In this document: positions 9,197 through 17,929 of the stretch, in pieces
How the letters are laid out: every line of letters starts with the position of its first letter
Numbering within the stretch: position 1 is the first letter of the stretch
NCBI RefSeq assembly: GCF_000526215.1
Contig: NZ_JAFQ01000004.1
Span: 2,480,001-2,544,000, forward strand
Reading direction: 5' to 3'
DNA length: 64,000 nucleotides
Source of the DNA: Nocardia sp. BMG51109
Lineage (GTDB): Bacteria > Actinomycetota > Actinomycetes > Mycobacteriales > Mycobacteriaceae
Program-made: the position numbers and the translations under genes
The notes under the pieces: model-generated
What the model was told of the DNA's origin: nothing
What the model saw: the letters and a program-made list of their open reading frames with translations, nothing else
Databases searched by the model: none

Positions 9197-10375
9197 ATGG
9201 CGAGCGCCGAACGCGAGCGCGATACGGTCGCCACCGCCCCGCTGTGGCGGGCGGCGCAGGCCTTCCGGCTGGTGACGGTGCTGTACGCGGTCGGTCAGCA
9301 GATCGCTTCGGTGGACAACTACCGCCATCCCGGCCTCAGCTGGGCGCTCATCGGAGTGCTGGTGGTCTGGTCGGTGGTCTCGGCGATTCCGTTGTCGCGG
9401 TGGGCCGATCCCGGCTCGGCGCGGCGGCGCACGGTGGTGGTGCTCGGCGACCACGCGGTGGTGATCGCGCTGATGGCATCGACCCGGCTGGTCGCCGACT
9501 ACGACTGGTATCACGGGCACCAGACGCTGCCCACCACGCTGTGGGCCGCGAACGCGGTGATGTCGGCGGCCATCCTGTGGGGTCCCGCCGGCGGGGTGTC
9601 GTCCGGTGTGTTGATCTCCGCGGTGAGCATCGTCGTGCGCGCCCAGTGGGAACTCGATCTGTGGTCCGATGCCACCGCGCCGGTGCTGGTGTCGGTGGGA
9701 CTGGCCATCGGCCTGGCCGCCAATACCGCCCGGCGCGCCCAGCAGCAGCTGCAGGCCGCGGTGCGCCTGACGGCCGCCGCCGAGGAACGCGAGCGGCTGG
9801 CGCGCGAGGTGCACGACGGAGTCCTGCAGGTGCTCAGCTACATCAAGCGCCGCGGCACCGAAATCGGCGGCAGCACGGCGGAACTGGCGCAGCGCGCCGG
9901 TGAGCAGGAGGTGGCGCTGCGGGTGCTCGTCTCAGAACAGGGCGAGCGGCCGAAAACCCTGGGCGCACAGGTCGATCTGCGCCCGCTGCTGACGGCGCAG
10001 ACGGCTCCGTCGATCTTCGTCTCGACACCCGGCGATGCGGTGCTGCTCGGCGAGCGGATGGCCCGCGAGATCGCCGCCGCCGTGGCCGCGGCGCTGTCGA
10101 ATACCGCGGCGCACGCCGGACCGGGCGCGAAAGCCTATGTCCTGCTCGAGGATGTGGGCGATGCTGTGCTGGTCAGCGTTCGCGACGACGGCCCGGGCAT
10201 CGCTCCGGGGCGGCTCGCCGATGCCGCCGCCGAGGGCCGGATGGGTGTGTCGCGCTCGATGGTCGGTCGCATCGAGGCACTGGGCGGCGTGGCGGAACTG
10301 CTGACCGCCGACGACGGCACGGAATGGGAGTTCCGGGTGCCGCGCAACACCGAGGAACGGGAGGTGGATCGGTGA
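9197..10375 (+). CDS. MacS-like sensor histidine kinase
   Basis: A 392-residue membrane sensor kinase of the NarX/DesK (HisKA_3) class. The first ~190 residues carry five or six hydrophobic segments, like the DUF5931 domain of MacS-type kinases. The dimerisation/phosphoacceptor region reads EERERLAREVHDGVLQVL, with the His at about residue 205. The ATPase part shows an N-box (LSNTAAHAG) and a G-box (DDGPGIAPG). It should phosphorylate the response regulator whose GTG overlaps its stop in a GTGA arrangement. ATG 9197 is preferred over a GTG 36 bases earlier because GGGAGG lies 7 bases upstream of it. The signal is unknown. Confidence 0.88.
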   Translation: MASAERERDTVATAPLWRAAQAFRLVTVLYAVGQQIASVDNYRHPGLSWALIGVLVVWSVVSAIPLSRWADPGSARRRTVVVLGDHAVVIALMASTRLVADYDWYHGHQTLPTTLWAANAVMSAAILWGPAGGVSSGVLISAVSIVVRAQWELDLWSDATAPVLVSVGLAIGLAANTARRAQQQLQAAVRLTAAAEERERLAREVHDGVLQVLSYIKRRGTEIGGSTAELAQRAGEQEVALRVLVSEQGERPKTLGAQVDLRPLLTAQTAPSIFVSTPGDAVLLGERMAREIAAAVAAALSNTAAHAGPGAKAYVLLEDVGDAVLVSVRDDGPGIAPGRLADAAAEGRMGVSRSMVGRIEALGGVAELLTADDGTEWEFRVPRNTEEREVDR

Positions 10376-11070
10376 GTGAAGGTTCAGCGGGCGAAAGCTC
10401 GGAAGGTGAAAGCGGTGCCGCCGAGGACATCTCGGTGATGGTGGTGGACGACCACCCCATGTGGCGGGACGGGGTCTCCCGCGATCTGGCCGAGGCGGGT
10501 TTCCGGGTGATCGCCACCGCCGACGGGGTCGGTGCGGCGACCCGCCGGGCCGCCGCCGCGCGTCCTGCGGTCGTCCTGATGGATATGCAGCTGCCCGACG
10601 GCACCGGCGTGCACGCCACCGCCGAGATTCTGCGGGTGTCACCCGGCAGCCGGGTGCTGGTGCTGTCCGCCTCGGCCGAACGCGACGACGTGCTGGACGC
10701 GATCAAGGCCGGTGCCACCGGCTACCTGGTGAAGAGTGCCTCGGCCGCGGAGTTGGTCGATGCGGTGCGCGCCACCGCGGCGGGTCAGGCGGTGTTCACG
10801 CCGGGCCTGGCCGGTCTGGTGCTGGGCGAGTACCGTCGCATCGCGAACGCGCCCGCCGAGCGCGACGAGCCGCACCGTCCGGCGCTCACCGAGCGGGAGA
10901 CCGAGGTGCTGCGCCTGGTCGCCAAGGGCCTGTCCGCCAAGCAGATCGCCACCCGGCTCGGCCTCAGCCACCGCACGGTCGAGAACCACGTCCAGGCCAC
11001 GTTACGCAAACTGCAGCTGGCCAACCGCGTCGAGCTGACCCGCTACGCGATCGAGCAGGGGCTGGAGTAG
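10372..11070 (+). CDS. MacR-like NarL/FixJ-family response regulator
   Basis: A 232-residue two-component regulator. The receiver domain shows acidic pocket VVDDHPMWRDGV, phosphoacceptor Asp in VVLMDMQLPDGTG, and Lys in GYLVKSAS. The LuxR-type DNA-binding domain is near the C-terminus: LTERETEVLRLVAKGLSAKQIATRLGLSHRTVENHV. The GTG at 10372 overlaps the kinase stop codon, so kinase and regulator are coupled in fixed ratio. A Gly/Ser/Glu-rich leader of about 20 residues precedes the receiver. Targets are unknown; the following DUF1707 gene may be in the same unit. Confidence 0.9.
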   Translation: MSEGSAGESSEGESGAAEDISVMVVDDHPMWRDGVSRDLAEAGFRVIATADGVGAATRRAAAARPAVVLMDMQLPDGTGVHATAEILRVSPGSRVLVLSASAERDDVLDAIKAGATGYLVKSASAAELVDAVRATAAGQAVFTPGLAGLVLGEYRRIANAPAERDEPHRPALTERETEVLRLVAKGLSAKQIATRLGLSHRTVENHVQATLRKLQLANRVELTRYAIEQGLE

Positions 11071-11125
11071 GAGATCAGGGATTGCCCTGATGTGCGGCGG
11101 CACCGCCGTCGGTACCCTCGGTCGC

Positions 11126-11833
11126 ATGGGCGGTGAGACGGTTTCCACCCCGGGGATATCGAGTCCGGGAGCGCGGTCGGTGCCGGAGCCCGGGGGCGCG
11201 GTGGGCGACCGGGATCTGCGGGTATCGGATACCGAGCGCGAGCATGTCGGGATGCTGCTGCAGCGTGCGGTCGGCCTCGGAATGTTGTCGCTCGGCGAGT
11301 TCACCGAGCGCATGGATACCGCGCTGGCCGCCAAGACCCGCGGCGAGCTGAACGCGGTGCTGGTCGACCTGCCGGGTATCCGCCTGCAGGGGCAGCCGAA
11401 TCAGGCACCGCCGATGCCGGAGCGGCCCTCGTTCGACCGGGCCCGCCCGGCGCCGGCCCCCTCCGGAAACACCATCCGCACGCGGTTGTCCAGCGTGAAC
11501 CGCAAGGGCCGGTGGCAGGTTCCGCCCGTGCTCCATCTGAGCAGCCAGCTGTCCGGGGTGAGTCTCGATTTCACCCAGGCGGTGATGTCGACGCAGGTGG
11601 TCGAGCTGCGAGTGGACGATTTCTGCAGTTCGCTGACGCTGATCGTGCCGGCCGAGGCCACCGTCGATCTGAACGGACTGGACCTGATCGGTTCCAGCGC
11701 GAACAACAAGGTGCGCACGGGCCCGCCGTACGGCCCACTGCACCTGGTGGTGACGGGGCGGCTGCGCTTCGGATCCGTCACCGCCAAGCAGCCGTTCGCG
11801 GCGCAGTTCCGACGCCTGATGTCCGGATTCTGA
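11126..11833 (+). CDS. DUF1707 domain protein with LiaF-like C-terminal domain
   Basis: A 235-residue protein with an N-terminal DUF1707 (SHOCT-like) domain, seen as DLRVSDTEREHVGMLLQRAVGLGMLSLGEFTERMDTALAAKTRGEL (position about 30-75). The second half, about 115-235, is a beta-rich domain like those in LiaF/DUF2154 proteins, with VVELRVDDFCSSLTLIVP and LRFGSVTAKQPF. No membrane segment is visible. DUF1707 proteins often sit near envelope-stress systems, and its place 55 bp behind a MacSR-like pair supports such a role, though this is inference. ATG 11126 is chosen over the upstream GTG/ATG-poor stretch. Confidence 0.75.
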   Translation: MGGETVSTPGISSPGARSVPEPGGAVGDRDLRVSDTEREHVGMLLQRAVGLGMLSLGEFTERMDTALAAKTRGELNAVLVDLPGIRLQGQPNQAPPMPERPSFDRARPAPAPSGNTIRTRLSSVNRKGRWQVPPVLHLSSQLSGVSLDFTQAVMSTQVVELRVDDFCSSLTLIVPAEATVDLNGLDLIGSSANNKVRTGPPYGPLHLVVTGRLRFGSVTAKQPFAAQFRRLMSGF

Positions 11834-11928
11834 TCGCTGCCTGCCGTCGTCGGCCCCGGTCACACCCGCTCCGTTCGACGGGGCGTTACGCCGAGACAGG
11901 TTCTCGCACATCTCTGTTCGCAGGGCGC

Positions 11929-12402
11929 GTGCCCGGCGGGCCGGCTCCCTGCCGCAAAACCGTCGGCCCCGGCGTGCTGTGCCTGGTGCACGGCCGGGAC
12001 GGCGGTCCGGCGGGCGCCTCCGAGCTGCCGGCGCTCAGTCGCGCCGGTCGGCTTCCCGCGGTGTCGCTCGCCGGCCTGATCGAGTATCGCCGCCGGACCA
12101 GTCCGGCGCGGCGAGCCGGAGACGCTCGAATTATGCTGGCGGGCAGGCCGTCCCGGGCGATCGGTTTCGCCGACGGTCCGGGCGCCGGGCATCGCGTCGA
12201 CCACGAGGACATCCGGACGGCCCGCAACATCCTGGCGGACCTCGGTATCGAGACCGTCGAGCTGCTCACCGACGCGACGCACGATCCGATGCCCGCCCCT
12301 CCGTTCCGGGTTGTCGAACGCATCCTGCTGCGCGACAACGGTTCCGGTGACATCGTTCCCGGCAGTGACTCCGGACCGGCAACCGCCGGTAACACCCGAT
12401 GA
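11929..12402 (+). pseudogene. Relic or short form of a RibBA-type riboflavin biosynthesis gene
   Basis: An open stretch of about 157 codons from an in-frame GTG. It resembles only the tail of bifunctional RibBA. A segment like the C-terminal end of DHBP synthase (residues 19-50: GPAGASELPALSRAGRLPA followed by VSLAGLIEYRRR) joins a segment like the C-terminal part of GTP cyclohydrolase II (about 85-130, DIRTARNILADLGIETVELL then VVERILL). Zinc-site cysteines, the GTP-binding core and nearly all of DHBP synthase are missing, so it cannot perform either reaction. It is either a decayed copy with internal deletions or a small diverged protein. No Shine-Dalgarno sequence is obvious. The assignment is from motif resemblance only. 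Confidence 0.45.
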
Positions 12403-12428
12403 CGGCCTCCGGCCGCCCCCGATACTGC

Positions 12429-15400
12429 TCAGTCGCGGTTCTGGCGGCGGAGCAGCTCGTTGACGCTCACGGTGCGGCCCGGGGTGTCGTGCTGTTCGCC
12501 CTCGTCCGGCTGGTCGGGGCGGCGGCGAGAGGAGCGCAGGCCGGCCATCCACTGTTCGATGCTGCTGCGGTCGGACAGGTCGGGCTGATCGAGCGCCGTG
12601 TGCTGGGCCTGCGGTCCGGCCGTATCCGCCGGCCGCTCCGGATTCGCGAACGGCTTGTCCGGGGCGGAATGCGGTGCGGGGGAGTCCGTCTCGTGCGCTG
12701 TGGCTTCGTATCGCCCGGCTTCGTATTGCCCGGCTTCGTGCTGCCCGGCCTCGTCTTCCCTGGCCTCGTGCGGGTGGAACATCTGGGCCCTGGTGGCCGG
12801 ATGCGGTGCGACCGGCTGCTCCGGCGGGAGCGTGCGGTACGTGGTGTCGACCGGGCCGGTGGGCTGCGTCGACTCGTCGCCGGAGCGCGGTGCCGGGCCG
12901 GTGGACGAGTCCGGATCCGCATGGCGGGACGCATCCGGCGCGCGGGGCGGCACGATGCGCGGCGGCACCGGCGAGCGCGGTATCGACACCGACGGCGGCG
13001 TGGACACGCTCGGCATCGGCGGTGCGGCAGGGGGCTCGACCGGATGCTGCGGTGCCGACATCGGTTGTCCGGCCGGCGGGGTCGAGGCATCCGGCGGTAG
13101 CGCGGCCGACCAGGCCGAAGTCGCGGGCGGCTCCGGCGCGGCGGGCGGTGTGAAGGACGCCGGCGGCCGGGTCGGCTCGGCCGGGCGCCGCGGCGGCACG
13201 ACCGGTTGCCCCGCCGGTGGTGTCGGCACGTCCGGCGGCAGCGCCCCGGACAGCCGCGGCGGCGCCGACGGCGGCTCCGGCGAATCCGCCTCGCCCTGCG
13301 GCATATTCGGGTTCGGGGTCATCCCGATCACGCCCGACTGCGGCTCGATCGCCCGCGGCAGCTTCAGGTTCGTCTGCGGCGTGGTCTGCGGCGCGATCAG
13401 CCCCTGCGGCGGCTCACCGGGATCGGACGACGACGAACGCTGTTGCGCCGTACGGGAATCCGGCGATCCCACGCTTGCCGACGGCTTCGATTGCGCGCCA
13501 CCCAAATTCAGCCAGCGACCCGTGCCCGACGGCGGGGTGCTCGAGGGGGAGTTCGCCTGCGGTGTCGTCGCGGGAGCATTCGGCTCGGGCGCATCCGCCG
13601 CCGTGCCCGTCGGTGAGGCGCTCGAATATGCCTGCACCGCACCACCTTCGGGACCGGAATCGTCCTGCGGATCGGCCTCGTCCTCGATCTCACCGAGACG
13701 CTGCGTGGGCGCCTCGGGGTCCACGTCCTCCAGGCGCCGGGCGCGCTTGGGCTTCTTCTTCCGGCGCGCGGGCTTGGCCGGGGTGCCGTCGGGCATCACG
13801 GGGATCTGCTGGGTCACCGGATCGGTGACCGGAGTGGTCTTGACCAGGTCGACCAGATCGTCGGTGCCCGGACGCTCGTCGTCCAGGATGGGCTCGCCGA
13901 GGCCGATCTTGCGCTGGATCTTCTTCATCCACTTCGGCGCCCACCAGCAGTCGTCGCCGAGCAGCTTCATGGTGGCCGGCACCAGCAGCATGCGCAGCAC
14001 GGTGGCGTCGATGAACAGCGCGGCGATCATGCCGTACGCGATGTACTGCATCATCACCAGATCCGAGAATGCGAACGCGCCCGTCACCACCAGCAGGATC
14101 AGCGCGGCGGCCGTGATGATGCGACCGGTCTGCGCGGTGCCGGAACGCACCGCCTCGGTGGTACTGGCGCCCATACTTCGCGCCTCCACCATGCGGGAGA
14201 GCAGGAACACCTCGTAGTCGGTGGACAGGCCGTAGATGATCGCGATGATCAGCACCAGCACCGGCGACATGATCGGCTGCGGCGTGAAATTGAGCAGCCC
14301 CGCCCCGTTGCCGTCGACGAATATCCAGGTCAGGATGCCGAGCGTGGAGCCGAGGCCGAGCGCGCTCATCAGCGCCGCCTTGATCGGCAGCACCAGCGAG
14401 CCGAAGGTCAGGAACATCAGCAGCGTGGTGACCAGCACGACCAGCGCGATCATCAGCGGCATGCGGTCGAGCAGCGCGTCGATACTGTCCTTCTGGATGG
14501 CCGGCTGGCCGGTCACCAGGAACTGCATGTCGTCGGGCACCGCGACGTCCTGCCGCAGATGTTCGATGGCCTCGTCGGCGGTTTCGGTGTCGGCGTCGAC
14601 CAGCGACGTCTGCGTGGTCCACACGTTGGAGTCGTTCGGCGGGTTGTCCGGCGTCTTGAACTTCTCGGCCAGCCCCGGCGCCTCGTTCGCCTGCTGCAGG
14701 ACGCCGTAGATCTCGCGGGGATTGTCGGTGACCATGACCAGCTGCAGCGGGTTCGACCGGTACTGCGGGAACAGCTCGTCGAACTCCTCCTGCGCGAGGC
14801 GGGTCGAATTGTCCGGCGGCAGATAGGTTTCGCTGATGCCGCCGAACTTCAGGTCCTTCACCGGGATGATCAACAGCAGCAGCAGGATGCACAGCGGGAT
14901 CGCGACCTTCAGCGGGTGCTTCATCACCCACTGGGTGCCGCGCCCCCAGAAGCTGTTCTCGATCTCCTCGGCGGTCTTGGTCTTGCGGAACCACTTGAGC
15001 CCCAGCATGTCCACGCGCTTGCCGAGGATGCCGAGGATCGCCGGCAGCACGGTGAGCGCGGTCAGCGCCGCGAGCAGCACCGTGGCGATCGTGCCGTAGG
15101 CCACCGACTTCAGGAAGCCCTGCGGGAACAGCAGCATGCCGGCGCTGGCCGCGATGATCATGGTGGCCGACATCGCCACGGTGCGGCCGGCGGTCATCAC
15201 CGATCGTCGTACCGCCGCGCCGGTGCTGTACCCCTCGGCGAGTTCCTCGCGGAAACGACTGACTATGAACAGGCCGTAGTCGATGGCGAGGCCGAGCCCG
15301 ATCATCGACACGACCGGACTGACGAACGAGTTCACCTCGGTGAACTTGGTGATGGCCATGACTATGCCGTTGGCGCCGAGCACGGTCAGGCCGCCGACGA

Positions 15401-16043
15401 TCAGCGGCATCGCCGCGGCGACGATGCCGCCGAAGATGAAGAACAGCAGGACCGCGACGACCGGGATGGCGATGACTTCCATCCGCTTCTGGTCCTGGGC
15501 CATGGTGTCGTTGAGCGTGCCGGACACCGCCTGCTGGCCGGCGACCTGGATGTCCACTCCGGGAATGGCGAAGACGTCCTTCACCTTCCGGAAGTTGTTC
15601 ACCATCTCGGTGTCGTTGTTGCCCTTGATGGCCAGGGAGGCGAAGGTGACCTTCTTGTCCGGGGAGGCGACGCCCGTCGAGGTCCACTGGCCGCCGGCGG
15701 CCCGCCAGTACGCGTAGTTGATCCTGTCGATCTGGTCGGGGTACCGCTGTGGCAGTCTGCCGAGACTGTCGGTGATCTTGCGGCTGAACTCCGGGTCGTC
15801 GACCGTCTTCCCGTCCGGGGCGGTGTAGAGCAGCAGCACGTCGCCCGTGTGGTCGCGGCCGTATGCCTCGTCCTTGAGCTGTGCCGCCTGCGTCGCCTCC
15901 GAGGTCGGATCATCCCAGCCGCTGGCGCTGAGATGATCCTCGATGCCGAAGCCGTAACCGCCCAGGCCGAGCAGGGCGGCGACGACTGCACCGAGGACGA
16001 GAAAGCGGAATCTGTAGACCAGGTCGCCCCAGCGGGTGAACAC
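12429..16043 (-). CDS. mmpL3: MmpL3-type RND transporter of trehalose monomycolate
   Basis: A 1204-residue RND-family membrane protein, orthologous by sequence and position to MmpL3, the essential proton-driven exporter of trehalose monomycolate to the periplasm. It has TM1 at about 11-31, a periplasmic domain to about 185, five TMs (about 188-335), a second periplasmic domain (about 400-525), TMs to about 690, and a long cytosolic tail. Both proton-relay pairs are present: Asp255-Tyr256 (GLAIDYGLF) and Asp609-Tyr610 (STDYEVF). The tail after about residue 730 is an unusually long, roughly 470-residue Pro/Ser/Gly-rich disordered region, with basic clusters RRKKKPKRARR. The GTG start overlaps the stop of the NYN gene by one base, as in the M. 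tuberculosis Rv0206c-Rv0207c pair. Confidence 0.94.
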   Translation of the reverse strand: MFTRWGDLVYRFRFLVLGAVVAALLGLGGYGFGIEDHLSASGWDDPTSEATQAAQLKDEAYGRDHTGDVLLLYTAPDGKTVDDPEFSRKITDSLGRLPQRYPDQIDRINYAYWRAAGGQWTSTGVASPDKKVTFASLAIKGNNDTEMVNNFRKVKDVFAIPGVDIQVAGQQAVSGTLNDTMAQDQKRMEVIAIPVVAVLLFFIFGGIVAAAMPLIVGGLTVLGANGIVMAITKFTEVNSFVSPVVSMIGLGLAIDYGLFIVSRFREELAEGYSTGAAVRRSVMTAGRTVAMSATMIIAASAGMLLFPQGFLKSVAYGTIATVLLAALTALTVLPAILGILGKRVDMLGLKWFRKTKTAEEIENSFWGRGTQWVMKHPLKVAIPLCILLLLLIIPVKDLKFGGISETYLPPDNSTRLAQEEFDELFPQYRSNPLQLVMVTDNPREIYGVLQQANEAPGLAEKFKTPDNPPNDSNVWTTQTSLVDADTETADEAIEHLRQDVAVPDDMQFLVTGQPAIQKDSIDALLDRMPLMIALVVLVTTLLMFLTFGSLVLPIKAALMSALGLGSTLGILTWIFVDGNGAGLLNFTPQPIMSPVLVLIIAIIYGLSTDYEVFLLSRMVEARSMGASTTEAVRSGTAQTGRIITAAALILLVVTGAFAFSDLVMMQYIAYGMIAALFIDATVLRMLLVPATMKLLGDDCWWAPKWMKKIQRKIGLGEPILDDERPGTDDLVDLVKTTPVTDPVTQQIPVMPDGTPAKPARRKKKPKRARRLEDVDPEAPTQRLGEIEDEADPQDDSGPEGGAVQAYSSASPTGTAADAPEPNAPATTPQANSPSSTPPSGTGRWLNLGGAQSKPSASVGSPDSRTAQQRSSSSDPGEPPQGLIAPQTTPQTNLKLPRAIEPQSGVIGMTPNPNMPQGEADSPEPPSAPPRLSGALPPDVPTPPAGQPVVPPRRPAEPTRPPASFTPPAAPEPPATSAWSAALPPDASTPPAGQPMSAPQHPVEPPAAPPMPSVSTPPSVSIPRSPVPPRIVPPRAPDASRHADPDSSTGPAPRSGDESTQPTGPVDTTYRTLPPEQPVAPHPATRAQMFHPHEAREDEAGQHEAGQYEAGRYEATAHETDSPAPHSAPDKPFANPERPADTAGPQAQHTALDQPDLSDRSSIEQWMAGLRSSRRRPDQPDEGEQHDTPGRTVSVNELLRRQNRD

Positions 16044-16828
16044 TAAGCGACTCCTTGAGCGGGGCGGGACGTGAGCAGGGCCGACAGCGGCCGGAAGGGC
16101 TGCAGCCAGGCCCCCTCTTCGGGCAGCGAGTCGAGGCTCACCCGGGGCAGCGGTTCGCGGAACACACCCGGGATGTCCTCGAGGTCGATGAACTCGAGGA
16201 TATCGGACGTCACCGCCCAGCTGGCATGCTCGCGGAAACCCAGCACCTGCACGGGAATTCCGCTTCCCGCGAGCTCCTCGAGCGGCTCGCGGAAGGCCTG
16301 GCCGTCGGCGGAGGCGACCATGATGCCGGCCAGTCCGGCACCGCCGCGGCGCAATTCGATATGCGCCAGCATGTCGCTGTCGACGTCGGAGTCCTCATCG
16401 ATCTTGGGCTTGGCGAAGACGGCGTAGCCGACGTTGCGCAGCGCCTCCACCCACGGCCGCACCACATCGGCGGTGCCGGGGGCGATATTGGTGAACACCG
16501 TCGCCTCCGGCTCGACGCGCTGCACGCTGCCCACCGATAGTTCGGCGGTGCGGGCCAGCAGCCACCGGCCCAGCGCGTCGAACCGCGGCCGGTAGGCGGC
16601 GGTGGGTCGGCCCCCGAGGATCGCGCCCAGGCCCATGTCGAGATTCGGGGCGTCCCAGACGAGCAGCACCCGGCGCACGTCGGTGGCGTTGCCCGTCGGG
16701 CCGGGGATGCCCGCGGCGCCGACGGCGGTGGTGCCGGTCGGCTCGGCGTCTCCTCTCGGCCCCGAGGCGGTGCCGTGCACTATTCCGGCGACATCCATGA
16801 CCTCCGGGGTCATCTCGCTGACGCTCAT
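16043..16828 (-). CDS. NYN-domain protein (Rv0207c-like)
   Basis: A 261-residue protein whose central part (about 48-215) fits an NYN/PIN-like nuclease fold: VLLVWDAPNLDMGLG carries the first acidic residue, KPKIDEDSDVDSDMLAHIELR the central acidic cluster, and IMVASADGQAFREPLEEL the SAD-type motif with the third Asp. Four acidic positions consistent with metal-dependent RNA cleavage are therefore kept. It sits between trmB and mmpL3 exactly as Rv0207c does, and its stop is shared by one base with the mmpL3 GTG, so it is co-translated with the lipid exporter. Its function there is unknown. The last 45 residues are an extension containing Leu/Pro-rich sequence. Confidence 0.85.
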   Translation of the reverse strand: MSVSEMTPEVMDVAGIVHGTASGPRGDAEPTGTTAVGAAGIPGPTGNATDVRRVLLVWDAPNLDMGLGAILGGRPTAAYRPRFDALGRWLLARTAELSVGSVQRVEPEATVFTNIAPGTADVVRPWVEALRNVGYAVFAKPKIDEDSDVDSDMLAHIELRRGGAGLAGIMVASADGQAFREPLEELAGSGIPVQVLGFREHASWAVTSDILEFIDLEDIPGVFREPLPRVSLDSLPEEGAWLQPFRPLSALLTSRPAQGVA

Positions 16829-16904
16829 GATCGGGCCTCGCTGACGCTCGGTCCGGTCATGATCGTGGCCACGGCCGAGCTAATTGATCGCTCGCTGCGC
16901 TCGC

Positions 16905-17861
16905 TCATGCGTCGATCTTCCCCCAAACGAGCTCGGTGATGACGCTTCCGGTCCGATGTGCCTTGCTTTCGAACTTGGTGACCGGGCGTTCGAGCCCGAT
17001 CGGCGCGCCCGAACGCCAGGCGGCCGGGTCGCCCCCCGTCGCCTCGTTCATGCCGGTGAACAGGGGTTCTTCGGCGCCGACCGCGGCGATGTGCTCGGCG
17101 TAGTCGGCGTGGTCGGTGGCGACGTGCAACACGCCGCCGGGCTTCAGGCGGCTGGCGACGAGGGCCATCGTGCTCGGCTGCAGTAATCGCCGTTTGTGGT
17201 GGCGAGCCTTCGGCCACGGATCGGGGAAGAAGACCCGAACGCCGGTCAGCGAATTCTTGGCAATCATGTTTTCGAGAACGTCGACGGCGTCGCCGCGCAG
17301 CAGCCGGACGTTCTCGATGCCCTCGCGCTCGATGCGCTGCACCAGCTGCGCCAGGCCGGGCTTGTAGACCTCGATGCCGATCAGGTCGAACTGCGGCTCG
17401 GCCAGCGCCATGGCGGCGGTGGCGGTGCCGGTGCCGCAACCGATCTCCACGATCAGCGGTGCCTCGCGGCCGAACCAGGCGGCGGTGTCGAGCGGATCGT
17501 CGGACACCTCGCGCCCGATGCGCGGCCAGGTCCGCTCCCAGGATTGCTGCTGGGCCGGGGTGATCGCGCCCCGGCGGGACCGGAAGCTGGTCACCCGCGG
17601 GTAGAGGCGGGAGCCGGTCGGGTGTCCCGCCGGTGCGGAAACCGCGGTCCGGGGCCGGTCGCCGCCCGCCGTCTCGATGCGTTCCGTGTGGCCGGTTCCG
17701 GCGGTGTTGCTGTGGCCGATTCCGGCGGTGCTGCCGTGGCCGATTCCGGCGGTCTCCGCGTGCCGGCCGCGGGGCCCCTGGTGGCTGCGCGGGCTGCCGG
17801 TGGCGTCGGCCTTTCGACCAGGCCCGTCGCTCCCGGCGGTGGGGTTCGCGGCGTCGTTCAC
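16905..17861 (-). CDS. trmB: tRNA (guanine-N7)-methyltransferase with repeat-bearing N-terminal extension
   Basis: Methylates G46 of tRNA using S-adenosylmethionine. The C-terminal ~225 residues are a full TrmB: EIGCGTGTATAAMA (SAM motif I), IGIEVYKPGL, LRGDAVDVL, and the family signature VFFPDPWPKARHHKRRL, then RLKPGGVLHVATDH. The start is taken as GTG 17861 because GGAG precedes it by six bases; an ATG at 17885 is also in frame. The first ~95 residues are not part of the fold. They are Gly/Thr/His-rich and contain three copies of an 8-residue repeat (GHxxTAGI/T) encoded by a 24-bp tandem repeat. The adjacency to NYN and mmpL3 is conserved with M. tuberculosis (Rv0208c). Confidence 0.92.
   Translation of the reverse strand: MNDAANPTAGSDGPGRKADATGSPRSHQGPRGRHAETAGIGHGSTAGIGHSNTAGTGHTERIETAGGDRPRTAVSAPAGHPTGSRLYPRVTSFRSRRGAITPAQQQSWERTWPRIGREVSDDPLDTAAWFGREAPLIVEIGCGTGTATAAMALAEPQFDLIGIEVYKPGLAQLVQRIEREGIENVRLLRGDAVDVLENMIAKNSLTGVRVFFPDPWPKARHHKRRLLQPSTMALVASRLKPGGVLHVATDHADYAEHIAAVGAEEPLFTGMNEATGGDPAAWRSGAPIGLERPVTKFESKAHRTGSVITELVWGKIDA
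17688..17759 (-). repeat. Three tandem 24-bp repeats in the trmB 5' region
   Basis: Units 17688-17711, 17712-17735 and 17736-17759 share the core GTGGCCGATTCCGGCGGTG with a few substitutions. Their length is a multiple of three and they stay in frame in trmB, encoding eight-residue repeats. Confidence 0.85.
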
Positions 17862-17929
17862 GGCTCCTATTGTCCAGTACTCCATGATTAGCGCAGCAAT
17901 CGACCGCACCGACCGACCGGGCGCGCGAA

